DNA from: Pontibacter amylolyticus
Lineage (GTDB): Bacteria; Bacteroidota; Bacteroidia; Cytophagales; Hymenobacteraceae
Length of the DNA: 64,000 nucleotides
Assembly (NCBI RefSeq): GCF_014638845.1
Contig: NZ_BMFP01000003.1
Span: forward strand, 248,001-312,000
Reading direction: 5' to 3'
Part shown: positions 9,125-18,185 of the stretch, one piece after another
Numbering within the stretch: position 1 is the stretch's first letter
How the letters are laid out: each line of letters opens with the position of its first letter
Notes under the pieces: generated by a model
Seen by the model: only the letters and a program-made list of their open reading frames with translations
What the model was told of the DNA's origin: nothing
Databases searched by the model: none
Program-made: the position numbers and the translations under genes

Positions 9125-9308
9125 AGTTTTATTGGTTATGCAATTGCTTCGACAAACTTACACTTTCAGTATTTTTAACAGTAAGAAAGTCAGTTGCCTA
9201 GGATACGCGGGTATAAGCCTAATGTTACCCAAGAGGCCAACAGGGGGGCTTCACGTACCTTATTTTAAAGCAGAATCCTTAACTTGGGAGAGAAAGACAG
9301 AAATAAAC

Positions 9309-9665
9309 ATGCATACTCCCGCAGAAGCCATGCCGACCATCTCATGGCAACATTTTGAACAGACAGACATACGCGTGGGCACCATCGTGGAAGCCACCGA
9401 ATTTCCGGAAGCGCGCAAACCGGCTTATAAACTGCTCGTCGACCTGGGTACACTGGGCTTGAAAAGATCGAGCGCTCAGATCACGAAACATTATACCCTG
9501 GATGAGCTGCCCGGGAAGCAGGTGCTGTGTGTGACCAACCTGGGCAACAAACAGATCGGGAAATACATGTCGGAGGTGCTGGTGACAGGTTTTGCCGACG
9601 AGAACGGTGATATTGTGCTGGCGCAACCGGCCGGCCCCGTGCCAAATGGCAGCAAGCTGATCTAG
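9309..9665 (+). CDS. csaA: CsaA-type tRNA-binding-domain protein
   Basis: A small OB-fold protein of the CsaA/Trbp111 type, described in Bacillus as a chaperone-like dimer connected to protein export. The core (DIRVGTIVEATEFPEARKPA, then RSSAQITKHY, and the ending PAGPVPNGSKLI) follows CsaA along its whole length. Two ATGs are possible, 9309 (118 residues) and 9330 (111 residues, nearer the usual family length of about 110); neither has a clear ribosome site. The frame is open much further upstream, but that part is antisense to the neighbouring oxidoreductase and not credible. The stop codon lies one base from that of the convergent DUF4296 gene. Confidence 0.9.
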   Translation: MHTPAEAMPTISWQHFEQTDIRVGTIVEATEFPEARKPAYKLLVDLGTLGLKRSSAQITKHYTLDELPGKQVLCVTNLGNKQIGKYMSEVLVTGFADENGDIVLAQPAGPVPNGSKLI

Positions 9666-9666
9666 G

Positions 9667-10077
9667 CTAATAAGCCTGCTTCATACCTTCCAGTATTGGC
9701 ACCGGCGGTTGTCTCGGAGCAGCGTTTGTCGTATCGGTGGCACGCAGTTTGGCCTCCCGCACGCTCAGCGTGTCCAGAATGATCTCGTAGAGTTTGTCCA
9801 TCTGCGCCAGGTTGCTCAGGTAGTAGCGGTAGGTCCTGCGAAAGTCTTCCTGTGTCACCCCATGCTCCGCCAGGATCTGCTGCTGCTCTTTATTGAAAAC
9901 CATCAGCGCCGTATCCGGGTACAGGACGTGCGTTTCGATGCGCGATTCAGCGATATGCACATCCGCCAGTATCTGCACCATCTTGTTTTCTGGCAGTAGA
10001 TCAGCGGGTCGCTTTTCAGGACTTTGGCCGCAGCCAGCCAGCACGGCAAAGGAAAGTAGGTATAAAATTCGTTTCAC
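9667..10077 (-). CDS. DUF4296 domain lipoprotein
   Basis: A 136-residue lipoprotein with signal peptide and lipobox LAGC (Cys16). The body carries the DUF4296 pattern seen only in Bacteroidota: LPENKMVQILADVHIAES, then a helical region with Tyr-rich YRYYLSNL. Function is unknown in the family. Its start is back to back with the DUF58 gene of the Bat-like cluster, 59 bases apart, so a divergent promoter region lies between them. Confidence 0.85.
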   Translation of the reverse strand: MKRILYLLSFAVLAGCGQSPEKRPADLLPENKMVQILADVHIAESRIETHVLYPDTALMVFNKEQQQILAEHGVTQEDFRRTYRYYLSNLAQMDKLYEIILDTLSVREAKLRATDTTNAAPRQPPVPILEGMKQAY

Positions 10078-10136
10078 GAATGTAATATTACGGGAATATG
10101 TCCTAATTTTAAAATCTGAGGCAAAGCCCCTACCCT

Positions 10137-11018
10137 ATGAAGGAACTTGTTCAAAAGCTGCGCAAGTACGAGATACGCATTCGCAAAGCCATCAACACCC
10201 AAATGCAGGGCGACTTCCACTCCGTTTTTAAAGGCACGGGGCTGGAGTTTGATGACGTGCGCGCCTACCAGTACGGCGACGACGTGCGCTCGATCGACTG
10301 GCACGTTTCGGCCAAAGGGCAGGGCACCTACGTGAAAACCTACCGGGAGGAAAAAGAACAGTCCGTATTTCTGCTACTGGATGTAAGCGCCTCCCAAACC
10401 GTGGGAACAGGCCGCCAGCACAAACTGGATGTGGGCAAGGAGATCTGCGGCGTACTCGCCCTCGCCGCCGCCCGCCAGCAGAGCCAGATCGGGATCATCT
10501 GCTTCAGCGATCAGAAAGAAAGATACATCAAACCTGCCAAAGGAATCGAGCAGGCCTATACCTTGATTAAGGCACTGAAAGAACTGAAGCCTAAATCGGT
10601 GAAGACCAACCTCGCCGCCGGCATCAAACTGACGCTCGACATTGTCAAGCGCCGCAGCATTATCCTGCTGATCTCCGACTTTATAGACGTGAACTACGAA
10701 AGAGAGCTGGCTATGCTGGCCAAGCGCCATGACCTGATCGTGATTCAGCTGCTCGACCTGCGTGAGCGCAACATGCCGAGTCTGGGCATTGTGCCGGTGG
10801 TTGATAAAGAAACGGGGAAAACGATCTGGCTCAACACCTCAGGGGCAGAATTCAAGGAGCATTATTTCGCCCAGTACAAACAGAACCAGGACCGTGTGAT
10901 CCGGATCTGCCAGAAATACCAGGCCAACTACCTGGCCATTCAGGCCAACGAAGACTATGTCATGCAGTTGGTGAACCTCTTCCGCCTCCGTAACCGAACG
11001 TCCAAGAAAAGTGCGTAA
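10137..11018 (+). CDS. DUF58 domain protein, first gene of a Bat-like cluster
   Basis: A 293-residue cytosolic protein: an N-terminal DUF58 block (GDFHSVFKGTGLEFDDVRAY, then DVRSIDWHVSAK) and a von Willebrand A-like half with a DVSAS metal-site variant (DxSxS) and the later ISDF. DUF58 proteins sit in Bacteroidota Bat (Bacteroides aerotolerance) operons, usually with a MoxR ATPase upstream; none is within this window. It overlaps the next gene by 8 bases, implying translational coupling. A second DUF58 protein is encoded near 26 kb. Confidence 0.9.
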   Translation: MKELVQKLRKYEIRIRKAINTQMQGDFHSVFKGTGLEFDDVRAYQYGDDVRSIDWHVSAKGQGTYVKTYREEKEQSVFLLLDVSASQTVGTGRQHKLDVGKEICGVLALAAARQQSQIGIICFSDQKERYIKPAKGIEQAYTLIKALKELKPKSVKTNLAAGIKLTLDIVKRRSIILLISDFIDVNYERELAMLAKRHDLIVIQLLDLRERNMPSLGIVPVVDKETGKTIWLNTSGAEFKEHYFAQYKQNQDRVIRICQKYQANYLAIQANEDYVMQLVNLFRLRNRTSKKSA

Positions 11019-11922
11019 AACTCTGCTTATATTCTTTTGCTTGATTTCCATTGGCACGCAGGCGCAGCAGTTGCTTCCGCCTGACGGTGGCTTCAGCAAA
11101 GACTCGGTATATATCGGGGAGCTCGTGCGCTATACCCTGGTACACCGGCACCCGGCGGCGCAGGAAGTCATCCTGCCCGACTCGAGCTACAATTTCGCCC
11201 CCTTCGAACTGGTACGGCAGGAATACTACCCAACCAACACCCGCGCGGGCATCAGTACGGACAGCACCGTCTATACCTTGCGCACCTTCGACACTTCGCC
11301 TGTGCAGTCGCTTGAACTGCCGGCCATCGTGCTGCAGGGCAAGGATACGCTGCAGGTCGTGTCACCTAAGCGGTCGGTGGTGTTGCGTCAGCTGGTGCAG
11401 GACGTCTCTACGTCCCTTCAACTACGCACACAGACCACATTAGCACAGGTGGAAGAACGTTTCGACTGGCCAATCCTGCTACTCTGGATCGTCACCATAG
11501 CCGCGTTTATAACGCTGGTGTGGCTGGTGTTCGGGCAGACGATCAAGATCAAATACCAGCTTTACCGCCTTCGCAAAGACCACCTGTACTTCAACTCCAG
11601 GTATAACTCGCACGTGGACCGCTTCGTGAAAACGGGTGTGCCCACCAGCATGGAAAAAGCCGTGGCGCTCTGGAAAAACTACCTCACCAAACTGGAGCGG
11701 AGCGCGATCAACTCCTTCACCACAAAAGAGATCGTGGAGTACTACAACGATGACGAGCAGGTGAACGTGGCGCTGCGCCTTTGCGACAAAGCCATTTACG
11801 GCAACGTGACGGCCGAGCCCGATCAGGAAACAAACCAGGCCTTGAGCATGCTGCGTCGTTTCGCCCGCAGCCGCTATAAGACACATCGTGAAATAACCGG
11901 AAATGCCAGGAATAAGCAATGA
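11011..11922 (+). CDS. Bat-cluster membrane protein, DUF4381-like position
   Basis: A 303-residue protein starting with GTG inside the end of the DUF58 gene. It has a signal peptide (ending near TQAQQ, residue 20), a periplasmic part of about 130 residues, one membrane helix around 152-172 (ILLLWIVTIAAFITLVWLVF), and a cytosolic, basic C-terminal part. This matches the small membrane partner usually found between DUF58 and BatA in Bacteroidota (comparable in layout to DUF4381 or BatD-like proteins). I do not recognise the family from sequence alone; the role is inferred from context. Confidence 0.75.
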   Translation: MRKTLLIFFCLISIGTQAQQLLPPDGGFSKDSVYIGELVRYTLVHRHPAAQEVILPDSSYNFAPFELVRQEYYPTNTRAGISTDSTVYTLRTFDTSPVQSLELPAIVLQGKDTLQVVSPKRSVVLRQLVQDVSTSLQLRTQTTLAQVEERFDWPILLLWIVTIAAFITLVWLVFGQTIKIKYQLYRLRKDHLYFNSRYNSHVDRFVKTGVPTSMEKAVALWKNYLTKLERSAINSFTTKEIVEYYNDDEQVNVALRLCDKAIYGNVTAEPDQETNQALSMLRRFARSRYKTHREITGNARNKQ

Positions 11923-12955
11923 CATGCTGGACTGGCTGAGCCTGGAGTGGTTTAGCCTGAGCACAATGCGCTCCTTCGACTGGGTGTACCCGCTGGTGCT
12001 GTATGCCCTGCCGGTCGTGCCCCTCCTGTTCATGATCAAGGGCCTGCTCCGCCTTAAGTCGCGCAGCAAACTCGACATGGCCATGTTCGAGGGCACCGTA
12101 CGATGGCAATGGTCGAGCCTGCTCCGCTTTGTACCGGAAGTGGTTTTCATGCTTTTTGTGATGCTCGTGCTACTAGCCCTGGCCCGACCGCAGCGTATAA
12201 ACGAACAAGTGGAGCAAACGGCCGAAGGTATAGATATTGTGCTGGTCATGGACGTGTCGGGTTCTATGGAGCTGCAGGACATCAAACCCAATCGCCTGGA
12301 GGCAGCCAAAGACGTGGCCATCAATTTCATAAACGGCCGTGTGGCCGACCGCATCGGCGTAGTGGTCTTTGCCGGCGATGCCTACTCCCTGGCCCCGCTC
12401 ACCACCGATTACGAACTGCTGCGCGAGAGCATCCGCTCCATCGAAAACGGGATGATCCCGAATGACGGCACGGCCATTGGCAGCGCCCTGGCCGTGGCCA
12501 TCAACCGCATGCGCGACTCCAATGCCAAGTCAAAGGTAGCCATCCTGATCAGTGACGGCGAGAACACAGCTGGCAGCCTGGATCCGCACATGGCTGCCCG
12601 GCTGGCCTATGCCCACCAGATCAAGGTATACACAATCGGTATCGGAAAAGACGGCCTGGTGCCTTACGACGTGGATGCCGATGGCAAAACCTTGTTAGTC
12701 GAAACGCAGTTAGACGAAAAAAGTCTGCGTGAAATATCGGAGACGGGCGATGGCAAGTTTTTCAGGGCCGACTCACGCGACGGCTTGCAGGAGGTTTTCC
12801 AGAACATCAACCAATACGAAAAAACCGAGGTACGGGAAAAACGCTTCCGTGACACCTACGACTACTATCAGGTATACCTGAAATGGGCACTGCTGTTGCT
12901 GCTGGTTTGGATGCTGCTGAAAAACACCTTCATGACCAATGTGCTGGAAGACTAG
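11903..12955 (+). CDS. batA: BatA-type von Willebrand factor A membrane protein
   Basis: A 350-residue inner membrane protein: two N-terminal helices (about 27-50 and 75-95), a cytosolic or periplasmic VWA domain with a complete MIDAS site (DVSGS, Thr in NDGTAIG, Asp in ISDGEN), and a C-terminal helix around 323-342. This is the BatA layout. The frame begins at 11903 within the preceding gene; an ATG at 11924, two bases past that gene's stop, gives a more typical start (MLDWLSLEWF) and is equally likely. It is the last gene of the cluster; batB, batC and batE homologues do not follow. Confidence 0.9.
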   Translation: MPGISNDMLDWLSLEWFSLSTMRSFDWVYPLVLYALPVVPLLFMIKGLLRLKSRSKLDMAMFEGTVRWQWSSLLRFVPEVVFMLFVMLVLLALARPQRINEQVEQTAEGIDIVLVMDVSGSMELQDIKPNRLEAAKDVAINFINGRVADRIGVVVFAGDAYSLAPLTTDYELLRESIRSIENGMIPNDGTAIGSALAVAINRMRDSNAKSKVAILISDGENTAGSLDPHMAARLAYAHQIKVYTIGIGKDGLVPYDVDADGKTLLVETQLDEKSLREISETGDGKFFRADSRDGLQEVFQNINQYEKTEVREKRFRDTYDYYQVYLKWALLLLLVWMLLKNTFMTNVLED

Positions 12956-12956
12956 G

Positions 12957-12991
12957 AAGTTAGAAAGTTAGAAAGGTTGGAAGTTAGAAAG
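12957..12991 (+). repeat. GTTAGAAAG direct repeats
   Basis: Three copies of GTTAGAAAG or a one-base variant follow directly on the batA stop codon. Similar sequence occurs at 18186-18214 and, inverted, at 18334-18347, so this is a small dispersed intergenic repeat. Confidence 0.6.
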
Positions 12992-13090
12992 ACGAGGCAA
13001 GGTATAGCTGTTGCTTTAAACCTATGCCTGCATTAACCTATACCTGCTTTGCAGAAGTGCACAAATTACGTAGAACACAAACATAAAACT

Positions 13091-13777
13091 ATGTCTGACA
13101 TTGCCGATAATATCCATTTTTTTGATGAGAAGCTGCGTGGCACTCCCTGTCGCCTGGTAGCTGTTTCCAAAACGCATTCTCCCGAAAAAATCATGGAAGC
13201 CTATGATGCAGGGCATCGTATTTTTGGAGAGAACAAGGTGCAGGAACTGCTGGAAAAACGGGACAAATTGCCACACGACATTGCCTGGCACCTGATCGGG
13301 CACCTGCAGACCAATAAAGTAAAACAAATCGCTCAGTTCATTGACACCATCCAGTCGGTAGACAGCCTGAAACTGCTGGTGGAGATCAACAAAAGAGCCG
13401 AGCAGTTTAACCGGACTTTGCCCGTAAACTGCATGCTGCAGTTCGACATTGCCGACGAGGAAACCAAATACGGCATGTCCTATGACGAGGCTGTTGCACT
13501 GCTGCAGAGTGATGAGTACCGCAACATGCACTTTATCCGTATTACGGGTGTGATGGGCATCGCCACCAACACCGATGACCAGGAAAAACTTCGGGGTGAA
13601 TTCAGAACCCTGAGAGGCTACTTCGAAAAGCTGAAAGAGACATTCTTTGCCGGCAACGAAGACTTCAAGGAGATCTCGATGGGCATGACTTCTGATTGGG
13701 AACTTGCTGTAGCTGAAGGAAGTACCCTGATACGCGTAGGCAGCGGCATATTTGGTGCCCGCAATTACAACAAATAA
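13091..13777 (+). CDS. YggS family pyridoxal-phosphate homeostasis protein
   Basis: A 228-residue single-domain PLP protein (PLPBP/YggS), which buffers pyridoxal phosphate without a known catalytic role. The PLP lysine is Lys27 in RLVAVSKTH; GENKVQE, WHLIGHLQTNK, SVDS and the phosphate-binding SMGMTSDWELAVAEGSTLIR region all follow the family, as does the final RVGSGIFGARN. The start at 13091 gives the normal N-terminus; upstream in-frame sequence is not conserved-looking. Confidence 0.95.
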   Translation: MSDIADNIHFFDEKLRGTPCRLVAVSKTHSPEKIMEAYDAGHRIFGENKVQELLEKRDKLPHDIAWHLIGHLQTNKVKQIAQFIDTIQSVDSLKLLVEINKRAEQFNRTLPVNCMLQFDIADEETKYGMSYDEAVALLQSDEYRNMHFIRITGVMGIATNTDDQEKLRGEFRTLRGYFEKLKETFFAGNEDFKEISMGMTSDWELAVAEGSTLIRVGSGIFGARNYNK

Positions 13778-13819
13778 TCATACCTTACACCATCTTTTCA
13801 CGCTAAACCAACCATCACC

Positions 13820-14275
13820 ATGCAAGAAAATACCAACGAGAACATGGAAGCCAATTACAGAAAATTTATCCAGCGCATCGTCGACTCCGAAAGCGTTTGG
13901 GGCCTGACACACGACGAAACCTGGGCTACTTCCAGTTCTGCTGAGTTTGAGGACGCTGAGGTGATCCTGTTCTGGTCCGACGCAGCCGGTGCCAAAGCCT
14001 GTGCCGAAGATGACTGGAAGGATTACACGCCGGAATCCATCACACTGGTTGAGTTTTTGGAGAACTGGTGCGTGGGTATGTACGGTGACCAACTGCTGCT
14101 CGGATCGGATTGGGATGCCAGCCTGGTTGGCCGCGAAATGGAACCGCTGGTAGTGGCCCTGGATGTATTGCAAGAATTGAAGCATAAAGGCAAAACCCTG
14201 GAATTTACGCAGTACGACAGCCAGGATGAATTTGAAGAGCAGGTGATCGAAGCGCTGGAAGGCGAAGACGAGTAA
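13820..14275 (+). CDS. DUF2750 domain protein
   Basis: A 151-residue acidic cytosolic protein. The core matches DUF2750: FIQRIVDSESVWGL near residues 16-29, VILFWSDAAGAKACAEDDW at about 48-66, and FLENWCVGMYGDQLLLGSDW. The C-terminal 45 residues are very acidic and end in EGEDE. Function is unknown in the family. It sits 42 bases after the YggS gene and may be co-transcribed with it. Confidence 0.7.
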   Translation: MQENTNENMEANYRKFIQRIVDSESVWGLTHDETWATSSSAEFEDAEVILFWSDAAGAKACAEDDWKDYTPESITLVEFLENWCVGMYGDQLLLGSDWDASLVGREMEPLVVALDVLQELKHKGKTLEFTQYDSQDEFEEQVIEALEGEDE

Positions 14276-14376
14276 GCTGCTGCAGAAACAGGCCGGAGGG
14301 CAGGTATAAGAATTAACGATTTCTTAACAGGGATAAGGTATAGCCTTGCCTTCCGATTCGCCTATTTTGCTGTCAA

Positions 14377-15303
14377 ATGATTCGCATGCACAAGTTCCTG
14401 CTATTTGCCTCGCTCCTATACCTGATAAGTTCCTGCACCATGCCCGCACGACAAGGCGCTATACCTGACAATACTGCCCGGTACCTGCCCGCTTTCGATC
14501 TGGAGGGCCACCGCGGTGCCCGCGGACTGATGCCGGAGAACACCATTCCGGCCATGATCCGGGCACTGGACCTGGGCGTGACCACCCTGGAGATGGACAC
14601 ACACATTACCAAAGACAGGCGGGTAGTGCTGTCCCATGACCCGTACATCAACCACGAGCACGACCTCCAGCCCGACGGAAGCGAAATACCCGCTGCTGAC
14701 AAGCATAAGTACGTGCTCTACCAAATGGACTATGCCACCATCAAGTCGTTCGATGCGGGCTCTAAATTCTACGACAAGTTTCCGCAGCAGGAGAAGCTTC
14801 CTGCTTACAAACCCCTCCTCTCCGACCTGATTGACTCCGTGCAGACCTACCTGCAGCAGAACGAGCTACCGCAGGTATACTATAACATCGAAACAAAGTC
14901 AAAGCCAAGTGGCGACGGAAAGCTGCACCCCGCTCCGGATGAGTTTGTGGACTTGCTGATGGAGGTGATCGAAGCGAAAGGTATAGCCGAATGGGTGATC
15001 ATCCAGTCGTTTGATGTGCGTACGCTTCAGGTCCTGCACCGGCGCTATCCGCATATCAAAACTTCCCTGCTGGTTGAAAACGTGAAAGGACTGAACAAGA
15101 ACCTGGAGGCACTGGGCTTTCTACCTGACATCTACAGCCCCTACTATCGGCTCGTCACGCCCAAACTGATCAAAGATTGCCACGAAAAAGGCATGAAGGT
15201 GGTCCCCTGGACTATCAACGAGTTGCAGGAGATGAAGCGACTGAAAGAGATGGGTGTGGACGGATTGATTTCGGATTACCCGAACCTGTACCGTGAATTA
15301 TGA
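14377..15303 (+). CDS. Glycerophosphodiester phosphodiesterase lipoprotein
   Basis: Hydrolyses glycerophosphodiesters to glycerol-3-phosphate and an alcohol, probably at the outer membrane or in the periplasm. The 308-residue protein has a lipoprotein signal (LYLISSC, Cys20) and a GDPD TIM barrel: HRGARGLMPENT at 45-56 with catalytic His45, TTLEMDTHIT with the metal-binding Glu/Asp pair, and the second catalytic His in LSHDP. It ends with PWTINELQEMKRLKEMGVDGLISDYP, typical of the family. A second start at 14386 is possible. Confidence 0.93.
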   Translation: MIRMHKFLLFASLLYLISSCTMPARQGAIPDNTARYLPAFDLEGHRGARGLMPENTIPAMIRALDLGVTTLEMDTHITKDRRVVLSHDPYINHEHDLQPDGSEIPAADKHKYVLYQMDYATIKSFDAGSKFYDKFPQQEKLPAYKPLLSDLIDSVQTYLQQNELPQVYYNIETKSKPSGDGKLHPAPDEFVDLLMEVIEAKGIAEWVIIQSFDVRTLQVLHRRYPHIKTSLLVENVKGLNKNLEALGFLPDIYSPYYRLVTPKLIKDCHEKGMKVVPWTINELQEMKRLKEMGVDGLISDYPNLYREL

Positions 15304-15347
15304 AATGGAGAATAAAGTCGGTAATTTGCTCCTGCTAATAACCATTC

Positions 15348-15785
15348 ATGTTAAAGCTCACAACCAGGATTGACAGCAAGCTGATCCTTGCCCTTCAGAT
15401 CATAACCGGTGTCTACCTTGCTTTGATTTTCCTATTGCAAGGCGTCATTTACAAACTGGTCCATCTCAGGTTCGGCATTCTTATCGAAAATGACTCCCCG
15501 TTCCTCACCTTCCTGGTTTTTTACCTCCTGACGGCTCCTTTAGCGATCATCACAAGTAATCTACTGAATAAAAAGCGATTGCAATACGATACGGCTTTGC
15601 AGGCAGGTATGATCGCAAACTATACCTTCGTATTGATGTTGGTCTCTTTGCTTTTGTTTGCTCCTGATATATCTATTTTTGCCATTATAGGGGCAATGTT
15701 TTTTGCGAGCATCTTTGGTTTTGCTTGGTCAGCGCTCTCAGCTGTCCTTTATGAAAAAATTCTGCTACTTAAAATAAAAATCTAA
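15348..15785 (+). CDS. Hypothetical four-helix membrane protein
   Basis: A 145-residue hydrophobic protein with four predicted membrane helices (about 12-34, 48-66, 86-104 and 110-133) and a short basic end. No family is recognised. It lies 44 bases after the GDPD gene and four bases before the DUF423 gene, so the small membrane proteins are probably translated from one message. Confidence 0.7.
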   Translation: MLKLTTRIDSKLILALQIITGVYLALIFLLQGVIYKLVHLRFGILIENDSPFLTFLVFYLLTAPLAIITSNLLNKKRLQYDTALQAGMIANYTFVLMLVSLLLFAPDISIFAIIGAMFFASIFGFAWSALSAVLYEKILLLKIKI

Positions 15786-15789
15786 ACTC

Positions 15790-16167
15790 ATGACTCAAAA
15801 AGCCATACTCTTAATAGCAAGTGCCCTGGGCGCACTTAGTGTGATGATCGGTGCCTTCGGGGCACATGCCCTGGCGCCCATGCTGCGTGCGACCAACCGT
15901 GTCGAGACGTTTGAGACCGCTGTGAAATACCAGATGTACCATACCCTGGCCCTGCTGGCGGTGGGACTGCTGCTGTTCAAAGTGGAGCATCCGGCCCTGC
16001 AGATAGCCGCCTGGGCTTTCCTGATCGGCATCATCATCTTCTCAGGCTCCCTCTATACCTTGATCCTGACAGGTGTGACGTGGATGGGTGCCATCACCCC
16101 GATCGGTGGAACAGCCATGATCGTAGGCTGGGCTGCTTTGTTCTATGCTATCCTGAAAGCGCTTTAA
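15790..16167 (+). CDS. DUF423 family membrane protein
   Basis: A 125-residue, four-helix inner membrane protein of the DUF423 (YwdK/YgdD) family. The N-terminus has the hallmark GAFGAHAL at about 21-28, followed by FETAVKYQMYHTLALL. The biochemical role is unknown. It ends at a strong bidirectional terminator. Confidence 0.9.
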   Translation: MTQKAILLIASALGALSVMIGAFGAHALAPMLRATNRVETFETAVKYQMYHTLALLAVGLLLFKVEHPALQIAAWAFLIGIIIFSGSLYTLILTGVTWMGAITPIGGTAMIVGWAALFYAILKAL

Positions 16168-16183
16168 GGTTTAGAAAATAAAA

Positions 16184-16230
16184 AAAAAGAGAAAGGCTCC
16201 CGGTTATCTGCCGGAAGCCTTTCTCTTTTT
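16184..16230. terminator. Bidirectional terminator
   Basis: Perfect 15-bp stem AAAAAGAGAAAGGCT (16184-16198) and AGCCTTTCTCTTTTT (16216-16230), serving DUF423 on the plus strand and DUF1573 on the minus strand. Confidence 0.92.
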
Positions 16231-16246
16231 ATATAGGTATAGCTGC

Positions 16247-16693
16247 TTACTGCGCTTTGGCAGCAGACGCTGGCTTCTCATTGATGTTGGTGACAATGTA
16301 AACGTATGTCGGTTCTCCTGTGTTGGAGTGGATCGTAATAGCTTTCTTCTGCTGTCCCATGCGACCGGCGCTGTTATACTTGGCTTTCACAAAACCTGTC
16401 TTGCCCGGCATCACAGCCTCTTTGGTCCAGTCAGGTGAGGTGCAACCACAGGTGACGTCTACGCGGTCGATGATGAGCGGCTGCGTACCCGTGTTCGTAA
16501 AGGTGAAGGTATGCTCCACCACATCGCCCTGGGTGATCTCTCCGAAGTTGTGCTCGGTCGAATCAAACGTGATGGCTGGACCTGATTTGGCTTGTGCCTG
16601 CGGAGCCGCGGATTGCTTGGTTGGGCCTTGCTGCGCTACGGCACCACCGGCTACCAGTGCTGCCATTGCAAAAGACAGGATTAACTTTTTCAT
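16247..16693 (-). CDS. DUF1573 domain exported protein
   Basis: A 148-residue protein with a cleavable signal peptide (AMAALVAGGAVAQQ) and one DUF1573 Ig-like domain. Family hallmarks are HNFGEITQGDVVEHTFTFTN and the cysteine pair DVTCGCTSPDW. These proteins are abundant in Bacteroidota and presumably lie in the periplasm or outer membrane; their role is not established. A Gln/Ala/Pro-rich linker separates signal and domain. Confidence 0.9.
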   Translation of the reverse strand: MKKLILSFAMAALVAGGAVAQQGPTKQSAAPQAQAKSGPAITFDSTEHNFGEITQGDVVEHTFTFTNTGTQPLIIDRVDVTCGCTSPDWTKEAVMPGKTGFVKAKYNSAGRMGQQKKAITIHSNTGEPTYVYIVTNINEKPASAAKAQ

Positions 16694-16773
16694 ACGATAT
16701 AAAGGGTTTAGCTATTGCTGTTACGATTTGTCTGTTGTTAAGTTCTAACGTTTTGGCAGACCATCCAAATATA

Positions 16774-18180
16774 TCAGTCAACCAATAGTTGCTTGCTAAA
16801 GTTCAGCAAATATAGCTCTTCCGACGAACGGGTGAGCGCTGTATAAAGCCAACGCGCGAATTCCTCGTTTACCATGTCATCCTTCAAAAATCCTTGATCC
16901 ACAAATACGGCTTTCCACTGTCCGCCCTGCGCCTTATGGCAGGTTAGGGCATAGGCAAACTTCACTTGCAGCGCATTCAGATAAGGGTTTTGCTTCATTT
17001 CTTTGGAGCGCTCCCTTTTGTTTTTGATGTCTGCGTAATCCTGCAGCACCGCGTCGTACAGCTTCTTGTTTTGGTCAGCTGGCAAGGCGGGCGCATCGGT
17101 ATACAGGGTGTCGAGCATGATCTTCACTTCCAGCTCTTCCTCCTCCGGATAGTCAACGAATCGCACGCGCACATCGGCAAAGCGCATGTCGTACATGTCC
17201 TCATACCGGATGATCTTGGTGATCTCCACAAAGTCGCCGTTGGCCATAAAGCCGATGTTAGATTCTTTCGGCAGCCAGAAATAGTTGTTGCGCACGATCA
17301 TCAGGTAATCCCCCACGCCTATTTCGTCCTCCGAGAAAAAGATCTGTCGCCGGATGTGCTGGTTGTAGAGGTTGGCGGACTTGTTGGAGCGGCAGATCAC
17401 GATGGAGTTCTCGACCCCAAACTTATCATACGCGTAGCGCAGGCCGTCTTCGAGCTTTTCACCCGTCATTCGGTAAATGTCGCGCCAGCCTTTGGTGTGC
17501 AGTTTTATCTCAGGTTTATCGCTTAGCAATTGATCACGCAGCTGCGTGGCGTTCATGAGTATACCGGAGGCTTCTGCCTGTCGCATCACCTGGCGCAGTT
17601 CCAACTCGTGTACCTGGCAGCGGAAGTTCTGCTTCAGATAATCCGCGTTAAGTGCCGGACTCAGGGCCTGGTTAACCGGCGGCAACTGGGCCGTATCACC
17701 GATCAGCAGCAGTTTGTTGCTTTTGTTTTCAAACACATAGCCCATCAGGTCCCGTAGCAAACCATTTTGCCCAAAGCCACTGTCATCCGAGATCATGGAG
17801 GACTCGTCTACGATGTAAAACGTCTTGTCCGCTTTGTTGGGCATGCGGGTGAAGGCCAGTCCTTCGGAATAAGGGTTAGCCGTTTGCCGGTATATCTTTT
17901 TGTGGATGGTAAATGCTTTGCGGCCGCTGTACGAGGCCATCACCTTGGCAGCGCGGCCTGTCGGGGCCAGCAACACATACTTATACCCAAAGGTGCGGAG
18001 AATCTTCACCAGCGAGGTAACGACCGTGGTCTTACCTGTGCCCGCATAGCCTTTAAGCAAAAACACCGATTTTTCAGCTTCGGTGTCCATTATAAATTCG
18101 TCAAGCCTGGCAAAAAGCCGTGCCTGGTCCTGGGTAGGCTCAAACGGAAAACTTGTTCTAAGTGCCTCTACTGGACGCAT
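16774..18180 (-). CDS. RecD-like superfamily 1 DNA helicase
   Basis: A 468-residue ATP-dependent helicase of the SF1B RecD/Dda type. Visible motifs: Walker A GYAGTGKTT (about 44-52), motif Ia LLAPTGRAAK, Walker B YIVDESSM, motif III LIGDTAQLPPV, and near the C-terminus the UvrD_C_2 block ALTCHKAQGGQWKAVFVD and motif VI LYTALTRS. It is much shorter than RecD2 (about 720) or RecD of RecBCD, and lacks a RecD N-terminal domain, so it resembles the stand-alone Dda-like helicases common in Bacteroidota. Likely in DNA repair or recombination; partner unknown. Confidence 0.9.
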   Translation of the reverse strand: MRPVEALRTSFPFEPTQDQARLFARLDEFIMDTEAEKSVFLLKGYAGTGKTTVVTSLVKILRTFGYKYVLLAPTGRAAKVMASYSGRKAFTIHKKIYRQTANPYSEGLAFTRMPNKADKTFYIVDESSMISDDSGFGQNGLLRDLMGYVFENKSNKLLLIGDTAQLPPVNQALSPALNADYLKQNFRCQVHELELRQVMRQAEASGILMNATQLRDQLLSDKPEIKLHTKGWRDIYRMTGEKLEDGLRYAYDKFGVENSIVICRSNKSANLYNQHIRRQIFFSEDEIGVGDYLMIVRNNYFWLPKESNIGFMANGDFVEITKIIRYEDMYDMRFADVRVRFVDYPEEEELEVKIMLDTLYTDAPALPADQNKKLYDAVLQDYADIKNKRERSKEMKQNPYLNALQVKFAYALTCHKAQGGQWKAVFVDQGFLKDDMVNEEFARWLYTALTRSSEELYLLNFSKQLLVD

Positions 18181-18185
18181 ATTTT

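Noticed and set aside
8994..9308. N-terminal extension of CsaA
   Set aside because: Antisense of the Rieske oxidoreductase and spacer; CsaA homologues start near 9309 or 9330.
16966..17526. Plus-strand frame of 186 residues
   Set aside because: Antisense of the RecD-like helicase, whose motifs are complete on the other strand.
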